NCBI RefSeq assembly: GCF_022458985.1
Contig: NC_061779.1
Coordinates: 15,917,001-15,981,000 of the forward strand
Length of the DNA: 64,000 bases
DNA from: Mugil cephalus
Lineage: Eukaryota > Chordata > Actinopteri > Mugiliformes > Mugilidae
Direction of reading: 5' to 3'
The position numbers and the translations under genes were made by a program. How positions within the stretch are numbered: position 1 is the stretch's first letter; every line of letters starts with the position of its first letter. Positions 12,641 to 25,600 of this stretch are shown here, piece by piece. The notes below the pieces were generated by a model. The model was not told the DNA's origin. It did no database searches and saw only the letters and a program-made list of their open reading frames with translations.

Positions 12641-15600
12641 ATGGATTCCATACCTGCGGGGCGAGACTCCAGCTCCTCGCCAAGCTCCAAACAAGAACTT
12701 TCCTACCCGAGCACCAACTTGAAGCCTAACCAGGTCGGGGAGACGGTGCTGTACGGAATACCCATCGTGTCTTTGGTGATAGACGGCCTGGAGAGACTTT
12801 GCCTTGCGCAGATATCTAACACATTGTTGAAGAATTACAGCTATAACGAGATTCACAATAGGCGTGTGGCGCTGGGCATCACCTGCGTCCAGTGCACCCC
12901 TGTCCAGCTGGAGATCCTGAGGAGGGCCGGGGCGATGCCAATCTCCTCCAGGCGCTGTGGGATGATCACTAAACGCGAAGCCGAAAGACTTTGTAAGTCG
13001 TTCCTAGGAGCTCACTCGCCTCCTAAACTTCCAGAAAATTTTGCTTTTGATGTCTCCCACGAGTGCGCCTGGGGGAGTCGAGGCAGCTTCATCCCGGCCC
13101 GATACAACAGCTCCAGGGCCAAGTGCATCAAGTGCTCCTATTGCAACATGTATTTTTCTCCAAATAAATTCATATTTCACTCACATCGCACGCCGGAGTC
13201 AAAGTACACGCAGCCAGACGCAGCTAATTTTAATTCGTGGAGGCGGCATCTCAAACTAACAGATAAAGCCGGTCAGACAGATATTTTACACGCGTGGGAA
13301 GACGTAAAGGCCATGTTCAACGGGGGCAGTCGTAAGAGGACGCTTCCCGGCGGTGGGTCACCGGCCAACTCTGAGTTAAAATCACACGGGCACAGCCGTC
13401 CCCGAGAGTCGCCCGAGGTACCTGCGAAAATCATCAGCTGCGAGGACAACCGGGGCCCCATGGCGAGCACCCGCAGCTACCCAGTCATCCCGGTGCCCAG
13501 CAAAGGTTTTGGGATGCTGCAAAAGATCCCGCCGCCGCTCTTCCCTCATCCGTACGGGTTCCCGGCTTTCGGCCTGTGCCAGAAGAAAGAAGACGGTATG
13601 ATGGGCGAGCAGAGCAAAGCCGGCCTCCCGGGCGTCCTGTGGCCTGGTACCAAGGACAGCGCCTACCACTCCTTCCCCATGTTCTGGCCCGCGGCGGGCG
13701 CACTGCCCATCCCTCCATACCCCCAGGCTCAGCACAAACCACCAGAGCTGCTGTGCGCTCCTAGACAGACAGACATGGACATTTCTGAGAACAGCGACCG
13801 CAGCACGAACACTTCAAAAGACAGCGTGGTTGACAACGACCGATGCTCCAGCACCCAGTCCATGCGTAACGAAGACGATAAGTCAGGGGACGAGGGGAGG
13901 CCGCTGGAAGGGATGACTCTTCCTCCCCGGAAAATCAGCTACGTCTCCGCATTCAGGCCCGTTATTAAAGACACCGACTGCATCGCCAAGCTGTACGGGA
14001 ACAGGGGCGCGTACAACGGGTGTCGCACGGGCTATTTGTCGCCTGATTTTTTAAGCGAGAGCTCGAGCTACCGGTCTGTGTCCCCGTGCGTGGACAGCGA
14101 GGGTGATCCGGACGTGGACGTGGAGACAAACAAAACACCAGAAGAAGAGGAGGAGGAATCCAGGCCTCTGTCCTCGGTGCGTCCTCGGACACCTCCCGGT
14201 TTGGCGCACAGTGTTTCACCAAACGACTCGGACTCCAAAGGCATGCCGGAGAGCAGTCTGGTTAATTCCCAGAAAATGAGCCTACACGTGGCCCAGTCCT
14301 CTGAAAGAGAACTGCAGAGCAAGCAGTTATCAGAGACCCACATAGCTGCGCCTTTCACTGAAGTGAGTCACTTATAACTGAAAAACTCTGGCGATAACAT
14401 AGAACTGTAATATTTTCCTCAAGGTTCTCTGCAAGTGATTTTCTTTCATGCCTTTTTTTTTCTTTTTTTTTTCTTTTTTCTGTGGCCCGTGTGTACTTAG
14501 ATAAATATGTCCTTGTGGGGGGATTTGTCCTTTATGTTAACACGGTGTAACAGCAAACAACAAAGAGCATGTTCACAGCATTAAAAGAAATATATAATTT
14601 CTCTAAATAAAAATATAAACATGTCAACGTAGAGTATATTTTTAATTATTAATTTTGGATTTAATTTCATTACAATTATTTCACCAAAGCTCAACGTAGG
14701 GGTGATTTTTTCTTCTGTAGGTTTACACACCGGAGAGGAGTGAGCTGCAACAAAGGAGCAGTCCGTATCAGTTCAGACCTGCCAATTACCAGATTGGAGT
14801 ACTTACAACAAATGGTTAGACTTTTTTTTTTTTTTTTTTTTTTTTAAATCTGCTTTTATTAAAATGTTAAACTGCAAAACGAAGAAAAAAGAATGAGAAA
14901 AAAAGAGCAGACAAGGCGGATAGATTAAAAAATTGCATCGATTTATTTTCTCTTAAGATGAAAGTGCAAGTAAAGAAGAGCCGTCTTCCACAGTGGAGGA
15001 GATCGAAACGAAATCTTTTAATGAACAAAGCAGAGAGGAGAACCAGCGAGAGCACGATGAAGGTAAGTTAGTCCGAGGTCAACAAAGAGGACTTTTCTTT
15101 TTTTTGCGTTATGAGCTCTGCTTTAAGATATAAGGGGCTGGTATTTTTTCCCCCCTTTTCTACAGATAGAAGAATTTAATTTATTTTGTGTGTATTCAGG
15201 CGAGGACGCGCCAGCCAGAGACCTGCCAACACAAAGAGATGTACAAAGTCTGGCAAAAGGTAAGAGGTGTCCTACTGTTGTATATGATTATTACGCTTAT
15301 TACCGTGACATATGAAGATTATATTTTGCCTCCTCTTTTATTTCACATGAAAATAACAAGCCTATTTTTAGATAGTAGCTGTTGATAATCATGTATAATT
15401 AGATGTTGTCATACTGGCGTGTAATTCTACAAACTATTTTTTAATCAGGTTTTATCATCCACATCCTGACCCTCATCTCCAACCACATCTATAGCCCTGG
15501 GGCCAAAGTCTTGTATTTCTGTGTTGGAGCGACCTTTAATTAACCATCACTTGCAAATGCTGAAACAATTCCTTTCTAAATTTAAACCAAATAAGACAAC

Positions 15601-18168
15601 GCCTTTACTTTTTAAATATATTATTATTATTACTGAAAGAAGATATATAGCCCTTTTTTTCTTGAGTCCAGGCCCAGGAAGACCTGCTCTGAATTTTTCA
15701 TTGTAAGTGATGGTGATGGTGTCCTCATCACTGTCATTAAAAATAGAAAACTGTCCCAGATGCAAGCTGATTTAAAAAAGAAGCCCTATATCTTTTCTCT
15801 TCCTCTGTTTTTTCCCTGCTTTTTAGAGGAGCTACAGAAGCAGCTGTTAGAGCAAGTTGAGCTGAGGAAAAAGCTGGAACGTGAATTTCAGCATTTGAAA
15901 GGTAAGCTCAGTTCTGCAACTGTGCTCTTAGCACCGTTTATTTTTAATCTTCACAGCGAAGATTTCACGGACTCAGAAGTCTCTCTGGTGCTGTGTGAAG
16001 TGGGTCTCCTGTTTGTGATTGAGGCTAAAACATGACCCTTGCCATGACATGACCGAATCCATCTCACAAGCGCTGAAGCAGAGCTGAGAAGTGTCTATTT
16101 TTATCTGCTGCAACACTGAGTCAGTGTCTACAAAATGCTTTTAAATATATGTATATATATCTATATATATCTATATATATATATAAAATTACAATATTTA
16201 ATTTATCTCCAACATGTGATATGATTACATTTTCTTTTTTTTTTCAAATGACCACAATGACAAATATTTGAGAGAATTCCCATCTGCACTGCATACGTTA
16301 AGACCATCTGGACAGCCTCTAAAAACTCCAGACAGGTTCTGTAAATATCATAATTCTTAAAATGAAAACCGTGGCCGTGCCCAGAAGAAGCAGCTGGATA
16401 TATGAGGTGTGTGATCAGGTGAATCTCAGGTGAATAGTACAGAAGTAAAACACCACACACAGTCTGACTGGGACTAAAAGACACATTTATCTCCAGAAAT
16501 GTCTCATTCATCTAATTTTTAATTGAAAATGTAGCATAGGTGCAGTGCTTGTGGATATGGCAGAACATATTTTAGATTTTTTAGAAAATCATTTTAATTG
16601 TACAAAAGGTCAGACCATTCCTACTTTATTTAAATTGTTGCTAAATTGTAACAGTTCTAGGAATAAATAACTATGCAGGGCTGCATACGAATAATACTTA
16701 TTTGCTAGTTTTATTTTGTAAAATAATACCTCAACATCAGAATCAGAAAATACTTTTTTGTAAAATATAAAATAAAATAAACATATACATACAAAAATAT
16801 ACAAAACTTATATTAATTGTATAACATGACTTGCTGTGTGCAACATCGCTCATGTTAACGGAAGAAGGACATCTTGGAAATTAATTCACAAATAAAACTA
16901 GAGTATATTCAGTATAATGCTCTTTAGCAACATTTGCTTAGTTTTTAAGTTCTAGGAAACAACAATATCAGCAAACATGATGTCATAATTAGTAAAAATT
17001 TAATTTATTTTAAATTAGTGCGCTCTATTTTCCCAGTGTGTGCTGTTTGCATACAAGAGTGTTAACATAGAGATAAAAGCATAGTGATCATCATTATTTA
17101 TGATATAGCACATTGTAAATATATATATAGAGGGAGAGAAATAAACTCATTGTTTGGGTAGATTCTATTCTTCTAAGTAGGAAATGTACATATAAATATT
17201 CGTATTAACGATTATGTTCATATAAATGTTTTAAATGCCAATTTAAAGTATGTCCTTTCCCTGACCACATACAGTGTTTAAGATGTGGAGACTTGGTTTG
17301 TGGCTTTAGTTTGAGAACAGCGCCCTCTACAGGCTGCTCAACAGTCCGACCGGTGACAAAGGAGAGACCCGATGAAACTCACCTCACCCTTCCTTCATTT
17401 TTACGTCGGCGTTAATATTTCTGCTTATTTATTCATACAAACGTGTGAAAGATACAAAGTGTTGCCGGTGTCTGTGGGTACGCAGCTCACTAAACAATAT
17501 TTATTACTGGAGATGGTGATTTAGTTGTTCAGTGTTGGAGGTCCGCATGCCTCTTCACTAAATCAAATCTCTGCCTGTCATTTGCTCCCCAGATAATTTT
17601 CAGGATCAAATGAAAAGGGAACTCTCGTACAGGGAGGAGATGGTTCAGCAGCTTCACATCGTCAGAGGTGAGACAAATAAAGCAAAGGGAACAAATACCA
17701 TCTTTTTGTTTTTGGCCCCAATTCAAGATGCATGTTCACATACCTTTACATGTGAATTAAATGCAGATATTTAAGTAAATTGTAGCGCAAATTATTAGTG
17801 TTCTGTGCATACGCTTTTATTTTATCCTGTCATTTTCCATATTAATGCGTCCTGCAGAAAGACAAAGGTAAAGGATCATTGTTACATTTCTGCAGTCAGA
17901 ATCCCGCAGACTGTCATGCACACAAATTAAACGGATTAATTCTTTAACACCCTTGAGTCATTTCATCATATGATTGCATAAATGTGTTAACTCAGGCATG
18001 TGTCTCAACTTGCAGACGATATAATAATATGCATCGTACACTATTGATTGTGTGATCTCCTTCTTCATAGAAGCTCACGACGCTTTACACCATTTTTCGT
18101 GTAAGATGTTAACTCCTCGTCACTGCACCGGATCCTGCTCCTTTAAATCCCCTCTGCTGCCACCGTGA
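12641..18168 (+). CDS. skor1: SKI family transcriptional corepressor 1 (Skor1/Corl1)
   Basis: Nuclear corepressor of the SKI/SNO/DAC family. Its mammalian orthologue represses with LBX1 in dorsal spinal-cord interneurons and binds SMADs. Coding exons: 12641-14362, 14721-14814, 14958-15062, 15200-15259, 15827-15901, 17593-17667 and 18071-18168. Phases join cleanly to give 742 aa. The start is the ATG 17 bp after the acceptor at 12623. The upstream in-frame ATG at 12560 lies in the intron. Residues about 30-125 form the Ski/Sno/Dac domain. Residues about 135-225 form the SMAD4-binding zinc domain, with C162, C165, C168, H180 and H182. A Ser/Pro-rich middle with an acidic run near 503-508 follows, then a coiled coil (661-710) and a conserved Cys-containing tail (711-742). 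The 22-residue coiled-coil exon known before that tail in other vertebrates is not found, although the flanking exons still join in frame. Whether this is the a or b fish paralogue is undecided. Confidence 0.95.
14822..14845. repeat. Poly(T) run in skor1 intron
   Basis: About 24 T residues begin eight bases after the donor at 14814/14815. Homopolymers so close to a splice site are prone to length variation. Confidence 0.85.
16145..16186. repeat. (TA)n/(TATC)n microsatellite
   Basis: Interrupted TA and TATATC units over about 40 bp within the long skor1 intron. Confidence 0.85.
17318..17335 (-). promoter_or_regulatory. CTCF-like motif in last-but-one skor1 intron region
   Basis: The + strand reads CAGCGCCCTCTACAGGCT, matching the reverse complement of the CTCF core CCANNAGGGGGCGCT at most informative positions. 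It lies between the AT-rich intron and the last skor1 exons. The motif match is visible, but occupancy is not known. Confidence 0.4.
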
Positions 18169-18391
18169 ATCAGACATATTTAAAGGACAGCGGACCAAAG
18201 GACGCATCTGCAGCTTCTGTCAGACATCAGACCGTGGAAAAACGGAAAACCACCGCGGAATCCAGCAGAAACGAGACTAAATTGTAATTACTTCTTGTGA
18301 TATTAAAAAAAGAAAAGAAAAAAGAAAATGTGTATCCCCACCCTCACCATCCATGTACCCATCTCATATACGGTGAATTTTGTTTTACTGA

Positions 18392-18397
18392 AATAAA
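18392..18397 (+). terminator. skor1: skor1 polyadenylation signal (proximal)
   Basis: AATAAA lies 224 bp after the skor1 stop codon. A second AATAAA at 18663-18668 could give a longer 3'UTR. Between them lies ordinary AT-rich sequence. Confidence 0.55.
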
Positions 18398-18669
18398 ACC
18401 ATTGATTATTATTTGTGGCAAAGTGCAATGACAATGTATGTATGTTGTAATGGTGGGTTGTTATTTGAGTTTTTCTATTGTCAGCAGCTTTGATTAGTCG
18501 ATTCATCGCTCCTCGTCCTCTCAGTAATGTAAATAAGTCTACTACTTTTGCTGTGTTCTTCTCTGCAGGCCAGTAGCTTACTTTGGATGTTATGCACTTT
18601 AAACGAGTGATGGGAATTAGCACAAAAAAACAAAATAATAATCTGCATTGAAATGGGCCTACAATAAAT

Positions 18670-19520
18670 TTCTTTGTAGCGGTCAAACTTTTTGTTCTTG
18701 AAGACTTGACAAACACAGAAATCTTTATAGGCTAAGTTAGTGCATCTGAGACCGTGTAAGTAGCCACATATTCTATTAAGAGTAGCCTATTTGTCCATGT
18801 AACATTTGTTTCCATCGCTAATAATTAAATCATTTTATTAAAACAAATGGGAGTTTGTGCCTTTAGTGCGGTCAACGGGAACGTTTCCATGCAAGTAAAA
18901 AAAAAAATCCAAGTTAAAAAAAAAAAATAAATAAAAAAAATCAATCCAACAGCGAAATATATGCCATAAACCACTGGATTTGTTTTAGTATTTGCCCCAC
19001 TTATGTGAGCGCAACGTTCACGACATTGTGTTGAACCTGAATTACTCTTTTTGTATTAGCACAAAAGACCTATGATATCCATGAAAAACAATTTCTGTTG
19101 TAAACTTGAGGAAGAAAGCCACTGACGCTTATTGCTAGTATCGGTTAAACCTATAGTTAATCGACTGGTTGTTAATTCCACCAAGCAGATGTTTTCACAG
19201 CTTGGACTCCGGACGTCATTATTGAATATTTTTAATATTCAGTAACCTAATAAGACCTCTTACTGAGAATCTCACACCTAGAAACATTTCCCTTTATTTG
19301 TGCTCAATAAATTCATGATAATTAAAAATGCCGAATACCTCAGTGGACTAATCACATAACCAGTTAACTTTTAGAAGAAATATAAATAGGCTACAGAAAA
19401 TAACAATATTTAAATCTTGAACGGTGTCTCCGTTTTTGTCTTTTTCTACAGCAGAATAAAACTATTTCGACTAGTGGTGATTCGAGTCGTGTTTTGCGCC
19501 GTACGGTGGTTTTCTGTGTT
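18670..19520. other. skor1-pias1 intergenic spacer
   Basis: AT-rich sequence with A-runs near 18898-18940 and no open frame of note. Nothing here resembles a gene. The spacer ends in the CpG-rich pias1 promoter. Confidence 0.6.
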
Positions 19521-19524
19521 GCAG

Positions 19525-19539
19525 CAGCGCCCCCTGCTG
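19525..19539 (-). promoter_or_regulatory. CTCF-like motif upstream of pias1
   Basis: CAGCGCCCCCTGCTG on the + strand is a close match to the reverse complement of the CTCF core. It has the same orientation as the motif at 17318 and sits 85 bp before the pias1 ATG, at the border between skor1 and the pias1 promoter. Confidence 0.5.
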
Positions 19540-19589
19540 TTTTTTGCGTTGAGCGACGGATGATTTTGAATCTGATCTGTCCCTTGAGG

Positions 19590-19630
19590 GCGGCTGCTGC
19601 GCCTGCGCACACAGGATAACAAGATGGCGG
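19590..19630 (+). promoter_or_regulatory. pias1: pias1 core promoter with NRF1-like and YY1-like sites
   Basis: TGCGCCTGCGCA at 19598-19609 resembles the palindromic NRF1 site. AAGATGGCGG at 19621-19630 is a near-perfect YY1 site that includes the pias1 start codon. Both motifs are typical of TATA-less, broadly active promoters and commonly sit at or just downstream of the transcription start. The 5'UTR is therefore probably very short. Confidence 0.5.
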
Positions 19631-22600
19631 AGAGTGCGGAACTGAAGGTAAAGCGAGCCCCTCTATTAGCTTGACAAATAGGCGCTTCACACGCTGAGAT
19701 TTGAATTTCAAATCACAGCACTATTAGTACTTGACAGTAAAGACCCGGAGAGAGTTGTTATCAAAGCATATACTAACAAAACAGCAGAAAAGAAGGTACT
19801 AGATAGACTGTTAGCTGGCTGGCTAGCTCGTTAGCATTAGCTTTGTTATTGTTGCCGACGTTCCGTTAGGCTGCCTCTGCGGCTCACCTGCAGATAAGGC
19901 CAGATATCGCCTTTACAAAGGATGAAACCCTCATCCATGCTTGAGTTTTGAACCCAACGCCACTGTAGTGTAAGTCTGTCGTCATTATCAGGAGACCACC
20001 GTGCGGAATGCAGTGTCCGTTTAGAGGTGGGCTCTGTCTATTCCCTGGAATCCCAGCGCAGGTTAAGTTGCATTAGCGTTAGTTTTGACATATGATGTTT
20101 GTCCACAGAGTATAGTCACTGTCTACGGTCACGTCAGTTTGTAATTTAGCTCACATTGGCCATTTTTGTTCAGACGCGATAGATATGAAGTTTTGTCTGC
20201 CAGATTACACCGACAGCACATAGGCGGTGTTAGCTAATGCCTGCTAACCAAATCAAATGTTTTTTCCTGTCACCATCCTCTGTTTTGATGTGAGTGGTTA
20301 CTTATTAATTGACAGACAACACTCACCGTACAATCTGAAAGGTTTGTCTTATGATCTGTGCCCCTGCTAAACTCACACCTCCACTACTAACACTCCTCCT
20401 TTGCTTCAGTCACGTCAGCTGTGTTGAAAACATTGTCTTGTCCAGCTTAAATGTATTCAGTTTATAATCATTAAAGAGATCTCCCTATATATCAGTTGTA
20501 TTAAAAGTTAAAATGTACATAGCTATGCGCCACGACATTATCTACAGGCCAGTTTAAAGCATCATGAGGACAGTTACTGTGCTGTTAGTTGGCAGTAACT
20601 AAGGATTTACCTTATGTAGTTCATTAGTTTGTAATCATTCATCAAATCACGTGCACTTGTCTTCTTAATGTTGACTTTGCTGAAACGATTATTATATAAA
20701 TCAGTTTTTATGCCAACTTTTTCAGACATTGCCAGAGTTAACTCAGCAACCCTCTGACACCGTCTCAAAGAGATGTATCGGATATCATTATTTTGCGTAG
20801 ATAACCTTGTTATAATGTCCACACCCTATTTTATTGGTGGCAGCATGTGATCCTGTTTTATGAATTAAGGCTTTGAAAACCTATACTGAAGAAAAGAAAA
20901 TGAATATCTTCCTCATGCCAACATACTGTCCCTGCCAAATTCACTTCAGTGTGTTTTTGTTAAATATCCCGTATGATGACGCTCTTATTGTTGTTGTTTT
21001 CTTTTTTTCAATGAGGCACAATGGCTGCCAGACAAAGACCTGAGAGAGAATACTGATCTTACAGCTACATGTGTCAGAGATTAAAGTGTCTGGGTGTGGA
21101 TGATTCACAAGACATCTATTTCCTTCAAGTAAAGCCAATGTGCTTTTACAATAATCTTTTAAAGTCCGAAGCCGATCGTACTTCTTTATATCTGACTAGG
21201 AAAGTGTGTTTTTCACGTTTTTATAGACCATTTTCCAATCTTGGTTTTTCACCAGCAAATGGTAATGAGCCTTCGAGTTTCTGAGCTCCAAGTGTTGCTG
21301 GGGTACGCGGGACGGAATAAGCACGGACGCAAACATGAACTTTTGACCAAAGCTCTCCACCTACTGAAGGCCGGTTGCAGTCCCGCGGTGCAGATGAAGA
21401 TCAAAGAGCTCTACAGACGGCGCTTCCCAACCAAAATGGTTTCACCGGTGGACCTCGCTCTTCCCGGCGTTCACTCTGCATCCAGCTTGCCCGCTGGCCT
21501 CGCCCAGCTGGGGTTTGACAGCCACGGTTCCCCGTCGCCGCTGCTGCCTGTTTCTTTACTCGGGCCTAAACACGAGCTAAGTCTGCCTCACCTCCCCTCC
21601 GCTCTGCACCCTGTCCACCCAGATGTCAAGCTCCAGAGATTGCCGTTCTATGACGTGCTGGATGAGCTCATTAAGCCAACGAGCCTGGGTGAGCCTGTAG
21701 TGTGTAGTGACACCGTCGAGTAGGGACTGATTAGACATTGGGATGACAGATATCTAATCTGTGCTCAGTTAAACTAAAGTTTAACTATTAAAGTGTGAGT
21801 TTACATCAATGCCATGTCATTCTGGTTGGTTTCCACTCTTGACTCTTTACTTCTGCTTTTTTTCCCCCAAGCTTCAGACAACAGTCAACGGTTCCAGGAA
21901 GCGTGTTATGCCTTTGCTTTAACACCACAGCAAGTTCAACAGATCAGCAGCTCCATGTAAGTGACAAAGCTTCCCGGTGCTACTACTGTCTTCATCTGTC
22001 CAAGAGCTGAGACCAAAGACATTTTCTTGCTCCTGTCATGGTCTTTTACAGCTTATATCAATAAGCAGTCAAATCCAGACTGTTCTGCCCGGACTGACCT
22101 GCCGTTTTATTTATTCTTTAGGGACATATCTGGGACCAAATGTGACTTTGCTGTTCAGGTCCAGTTAAGGTATGTCTGACACCACTTTATTTAGAGCACC
22201 TGTTTTTTTTAAACCGGAAGTTTATTTGTTTGTTTTTGGTTTTTATCTGTCCTGAAGCCACCAGACTAACCGGTCACTTCAGTAGAATAACTTATCGTTC
22301 CAGTGTTTTATCGTAAAACTAATTTGCATACTTCATACTTTAGTCTCGTTCTTTAGCTTTACGTAGTTAAATCTAAATTTTAACTATAACTTCCAGTATC
22401 TGTTAACTCTAAGTTTTAAGTTGTAATAAATGGCAAACACACAGAACCAAATGAATTACAGAATAACAATAACAGAAGGACAGGTTCCTGTAGAACAAAA
22501 TATCCTGGACTTTTTTTTTTCTTTTGAGTTTTAACCCACATTGAAATAACCCATGATAAAATGAAAACAGCCCGATACATAAAACAGTCCAGCCAAACAT

Positions 22601-25600
22601 CCAAACATTTTTGTCTACTTGAAAAAGAATACCTAATGGCATACAAAGTGATGAATGATGTACTTTAAGAAGTGCTCTCCTATATCATAGATGGTGACGG
22701 CTGTACTTGACACAACTGAAATGGTAAAATAAGCAAGAAAGCCAACCTTTTTGTGAAAGTGGTAACTTGACAGAAACAAATTGCTTTTGAAATTTGACCA
22801 TCAACGTTTTAACATGTCATGTATGTTATTAAATTCTCCATTTTCAGATTTTGTTTATCAGAAACCAGCTGTCCCCAGGAGGATCATTTCCCCCCCAATC
22901 TGTGTGTGAAGGTGAATGGCAAGCCATGTAACCTCCCGGTGAGTGCAGGCAGTTTGTTGTTCACACGTCTTCCGATGTGTCCAATGCAGTTCGAGTCTTT
23001 GATTTTTTCCTTTTGGTGGCGTGTTTGGTCTGCAGGGATACCTTCCTCCCACCAAAAATGGCGTTGAACCAAAAAGGCCCAGCCGTCCCATTAATATAAC
23101 GTCTCTCGTCCGACTCTCCACCACGGTCCCCAACACAATCGTGGTGTCGTGGACTTCAGAAATTGGGAGGGTAAGATAAGTTTATTATTAAAAAATAAAG
23201 AACCTTCTTAAACAGTTGTCATCAGCTTGATTTATTTCATGCTTTTGTTAGAGTTTTTCCATGGCTGTGTATTTGGTGAGGCAGCAGTCGTCTGCGGTGT
23301 TGTTGCAAAGACTACGGGCCAAAGGAATTAGGAACCCTGACCACTCAAGAGCCCTGAGTGAGTAACCGCCTTAATTGGTAGTGAATTCCTAGAACTTGTT
23401 TGACCGGTATCTCGAAGCTGCAGTTTTCAAATGCCATCACATGCGTTTCATCCAGTAGTTCCTGTACGTTTTGTTTTTTTTCATTGATAACACAGTTCCA
23501 GCAAAAATGAGTCCAACTTAGGACCAAAAACTGGAAGTGTTGAAAATGTTCCTTAATTCCTATCACAGCGATAAAACCTGAGCGGGTCCCTGTTGTATTA
23601 CTTTAATCTTTGTTGTTTTGCTTGCGCATTCGTACAGTCAAAGAGAAACTGACAGCTGATCCAGAGAGTGAGATCGCTACAACCAGCCTACGAGTCTCTC
23701 TCCTGTGTCCTGTGAGTGCTATTCACCACTCTCCTGCCTAGTTTGTAGTTATTTGTGAGAAGTGTGTAAATTATAGATCATCAACAAGAATTTAATTTTA
23801 CTAAATTACAATGTACTTCTTTAGTATTTTTGTTGTTGTTGTTTTAATCTTTATTATTCATCATTATTCTGTATAAAACTGAGTGAATTTCACACGGTTA
23901 TGGGAAGTGACGTGTCTTGTCCTTTGTGTTAAAGCTGGGGAAGATGAGGCTGACAATCCCGTGCCGAGCAATGACGTGCTCACACCTTCAGTGCTTCGAT
24001 GCTACACTTTATATTCAAATGAACGAAAAGAAGCCAACCTGGGTGTGTCCTGTCTGTGACAAGAAGGCTCCGTATGAGCACCTCATTATTGACGGGTGAG
24101 CACTTGATTTCTCTAAAGCGATCTCTCTGTGACGGGTTGTTTTTTCAGTGTAACTGCAGGGATCTTTAGCGATTCCCTATCATTTACATTTGTAATGTTT
24201 GTATTCTGTTGTATATTGTGTCCAATAATATTGTCTAATATGTCAAAGATGCTGAGAATTCCTACGTTTTTATCAAAATTCAGTATCAGTATCAGTAAAA
24301 AAGTAGCGTCTGTGCTGGAACAGGGAGGTTTATTTCCAGAAGATTAGCTCCAGTAAAAACAAAAACGCTGTCCAGGAGAACATGGCATAATTTTATTATG
24401 ATACATTTTTAGTAGATTGTGTTTAAAGAGGATATTTTTGGAGTGGAGAAAAAAAAAGTCGAACTTGAAACAGACTTTTTGGATTGGTTGTCTCATGGGC
24501 ACTTGAACCAATATGGCTTTTCATTTGTTTATATATTTGTTCTGCCAATAATCTAAATCCCTGCTGAGGTTTACTTTTCATCTGATGTGGTTTACTTTTC
24601 ATCTGCCGTTAAGTCTTTTAATACCTCGGTGACGTTGGGTCACAAATGAAATTTGAGTTTCATATGATGTTCAAGTATTGAAGTTCATATAACGGTAGTG
24701 AGATGATGTGCTGTTTTCACAGGTTGTTCATGGAAATCTTGAACAGCTGTTCTGACTGTGATGAAATCCAGTTCAAAGAAGATGGAAACTGGTCCCCCAT
24801 GAGGTCAAAGAAAGAGGTGCAGGAGGTGTCTGCTTCCTACAACGGTGTAGATGGTACGCAGCTCTTACGTTTCACATACTTACCACCTCGCCTGCGTTCT
24901 GATCTGTGAACATGGTGTGAGTTTGCCATTTATTCGCAGATTTGTCTCGAACAGAAACGCACGAAAAGAAACGAGGATCCTCCAATGACAGCAGCAAGAA
25001 AGTGGATGTGATTGATCTGACACTGGATAGCTCCTCGGAGGACGAGCTGGACGATGAGCCACCTCCTAAAAGGGCCTGTCCCTCGCTGTCTCCCGTCTCT
25101 CCACCTGCAACCAAGGGGCAAGTCTCCACGCACAATAAGTCAGGAAGTGACAGGACGGATGTTTGTTCTCGGCTCTGTCCGGACACTTCTTTTTTTTTTT
25201 CTTTTTTTCTTTCTCTAACCTCATGTGGTGTCGTTTCCTCTCAGAGTGCTGAATCTGCACAGCCAGGCGTCTCCTGTGACAAGAGCTCCCAGCATGCCAT
25301 CCGTGGAGACCAGCTACATTCCTCCTCCTCCTCCTCTTATCCAGGACTACCGCCACTATTATCACACAACAAGTGACCTGCCAGGTAAACACGTCGGCTG
25401 CCCTGTAGGACAGGTTTACGTTTTATACAACCATGGCATTTTATCTTGTACACGTCCTAATGAACAGTATGTCCTGATGATTAAACACCAGTGATTACAC
25501 AATCAAATGACTAACAGGATACCAGCTCAAGTTTTAAGATGTTGACAGGACAGTGGATTATGTCCCGGATGTCTTACAGTGTAGTTGGGGGAGATTGCTT

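Larger units (their letters stand above)
15902..17592 (+). other. Largest skor1 intron, AT-rich
   Basis: A 1.69-kb intron between the two coiled-coil exons. It is very AT-rich with TATA-type dinucleotide tracts near 16145-16185 and 17119-17130. I see no coding exon in it. A CTCF-like motif lies at 17318-17335. Confidence 0.7.

Noticed and set aside
13382..13742. Minus-strand open frames within the large skor1 exon
   Set aside because: Shadows of the GC-rich skor1 coding sequence.
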